This document shows, one piece after another, positions 6,171 to 6,730 of a DNA stretch of 6,730 nt. A program made the translations under genes and the position numbers. The stretch is taken from contig CAZRDB010000238.1 in NCBI GenBank assembly GCA_964598695.1, positions 1 through 6,730 of the forward strand. Reading direction: 5' to 3'. This DNA is from CAZRDB01 sp964598695 (lineage in GTDB: Bacteria > Armatimonadota > Zipacnadia > UBA1398). The notes beneath the pieces were generated by a model. It made no database searches. It was not told the DNA's origin and saw only the letters and a program-made list of their open reading frames with translations. Position 1 is the stretch's first letter. Each line of letters opens with the position of its first letter.

Positions 6171-6730
6171 CTAGGCAGAGATCTCCTCGTAGCGGGCGAG
6201 GGCCTTGGTGTCCATCGTGCCGTACCCGAGTTGGGACGCCAGCGCGATGTGCGGGACCTTCCGCTCGATGTCGCCGTCGCTCATGCCGAAGATCCGGGCG
6301 GCCTGGGCGTCGCACGCGACCATGTCGGTGCCGGCGACCACCTGCATCACCTTGTCGCCGTCGTCCTCGTCGCGGCCGCGCGGGCCCGCGTCGCTGCGCA
6401 TGACATAGCTCGCGTCGACGATCGTGAGCTTGATGCGGTCGCGGAGCAGCAGGCCGAGATCGGCGATCGCCTGGTCGAGGATCTGGGCCTTGTGGGTCGC
6501 CACGTCGGTCATCTCGCCCGAGCCCCCGCCGTGGTACCGGCGGCGGTCCCAGATGACGCCCATCAGGTTCTTGAGCCCGACGGAGAGGCCGGTGGCGCTG
6601 TGGGTCTTGAGGACCGGCATGTTGATGCAGACGTCGGACTGCAGGAAGTCGTAGGCGACCTTCTCCTTGGGCCCCATGCCCTGGAGCGCCCGCAGGCCCG
6701 GGACGAAGTCGATCTCCTCGAACATGTCGC
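6171..6730 (-). CDS. DUF362-family protein, C-terminal part (5' end beyond window)
   Basis: About 185 C-terminal residues are visible; the reading frame is open at the right edge, and DUF362 (COG2006) proteins are usually 280-450 aa, so the start is probably outside. I see the family core CINMPVLKTHSATGLSVGLK followed by NLMGVIWDRRRYH, then the region VDASYVMRSDAGPRG, and the closing DMVACDAQAARIFG with the downstream YGTMD. The family's lysine, histidine and asparagine residues in 'lKtH...lKNlmG' are present. Biochemical function of DUF362 is unknown; many members are encoded next to 4Fe-4S proteins or contain ferredoxin motifs, and some carry Tat signals. The visible part has one cysteine in the core region (VCINMP) and one near VACDA, so no cluster is apparent. 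Its neighbour, the polyferredoxin 30 bp downstream, suggests it is the partner of that electron carrier. ATG 6725 is likely an internal methionine. Confidence 0.88.
   Translation of the reverse strand, partial: DMFEEIDFVPGLRALQGMGPKEKVAYDFLQSDVCINMPVLKTHSATGLSVGLKNLMGVIWDRRRYHGGGSGEMTDVATHKAQILDQAIADLGLLLRDRIKLTIVDASYVMRSDAGPRGRDEDDGDKVMQVVAGTDMVACDAQAARIFGMSDGDIERKVPHIALASQLGYGTMDTKALARYEEISA

Overview
The window is a gene-dense, very GC-rich stretch (roughly two-thirds G+C by eye) from an uncultured-looking or poorly characterised bacterium. A lipoprotein signal peptide, a NapG/NapH-type ferredoxin with a Tat-like motif and GTG/TTG starts fit a high-GC bacterium, most likely Gram-negative-type (for example a deltaproteobacterial, myxococcal, planctomycetal or acidobacterial lineage). 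I cannot fix the phylum from the sequence alone. There are no RNA genes, mobile elements, CRISPR arrays or clear terminators.

All eight supported genes lie on the minus strand, so transcription runs from position 6730 towards 1. In that order they are: (1) the C-terminal part of a DUF362 protein, cut by the right edge; (2) a 587-aa membrane polyferredoxin that looks like a NapH-NapG fusion; (3) prmA, ribosomal protein L11 methyltransferase; (4) a second class I SAM-dependent methyltransferase; (5) a small lipoprotein; (6) a soluble histidine kinase with no sensor domain; (7) a 173-aa helical protein of unknown function; (8) an SPFH-domain (YdjI/COG4260-like) protein, cut by the left edge. Gaps are 22 to 70 bp and two junctions overlap (8 bp and about 37 bp), so the whole window could be one long transcript with translational coupling. 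No gap is long enough to demand an internal promoter.

Three functional blocks can be distinguished. The DUF362/polyferredoxin pair (4377-6730) is probably a membrane electron-transfer unit whose substrate is unknown; eight cysteine motifs and an internal twin-arginine segment suggest electrons pass from cytoplasmic to periplasmic Fe-S clusters. The middle block (2252-4384) is prmA, a small-molecule-type methyltransferase and a lipoprotein. The left block (1-2215) joins an orphan kinase to the helical protein and the SPFH protein, which I read as a possible membrane-stress or membrane-scaffold module. The links between the blocks are inferred from layout only. The most interesting points are the predicted dual Sec/Tat topology of the polyferredoxin and the helical-protein/SPFH pair next to a sensorless kinase.
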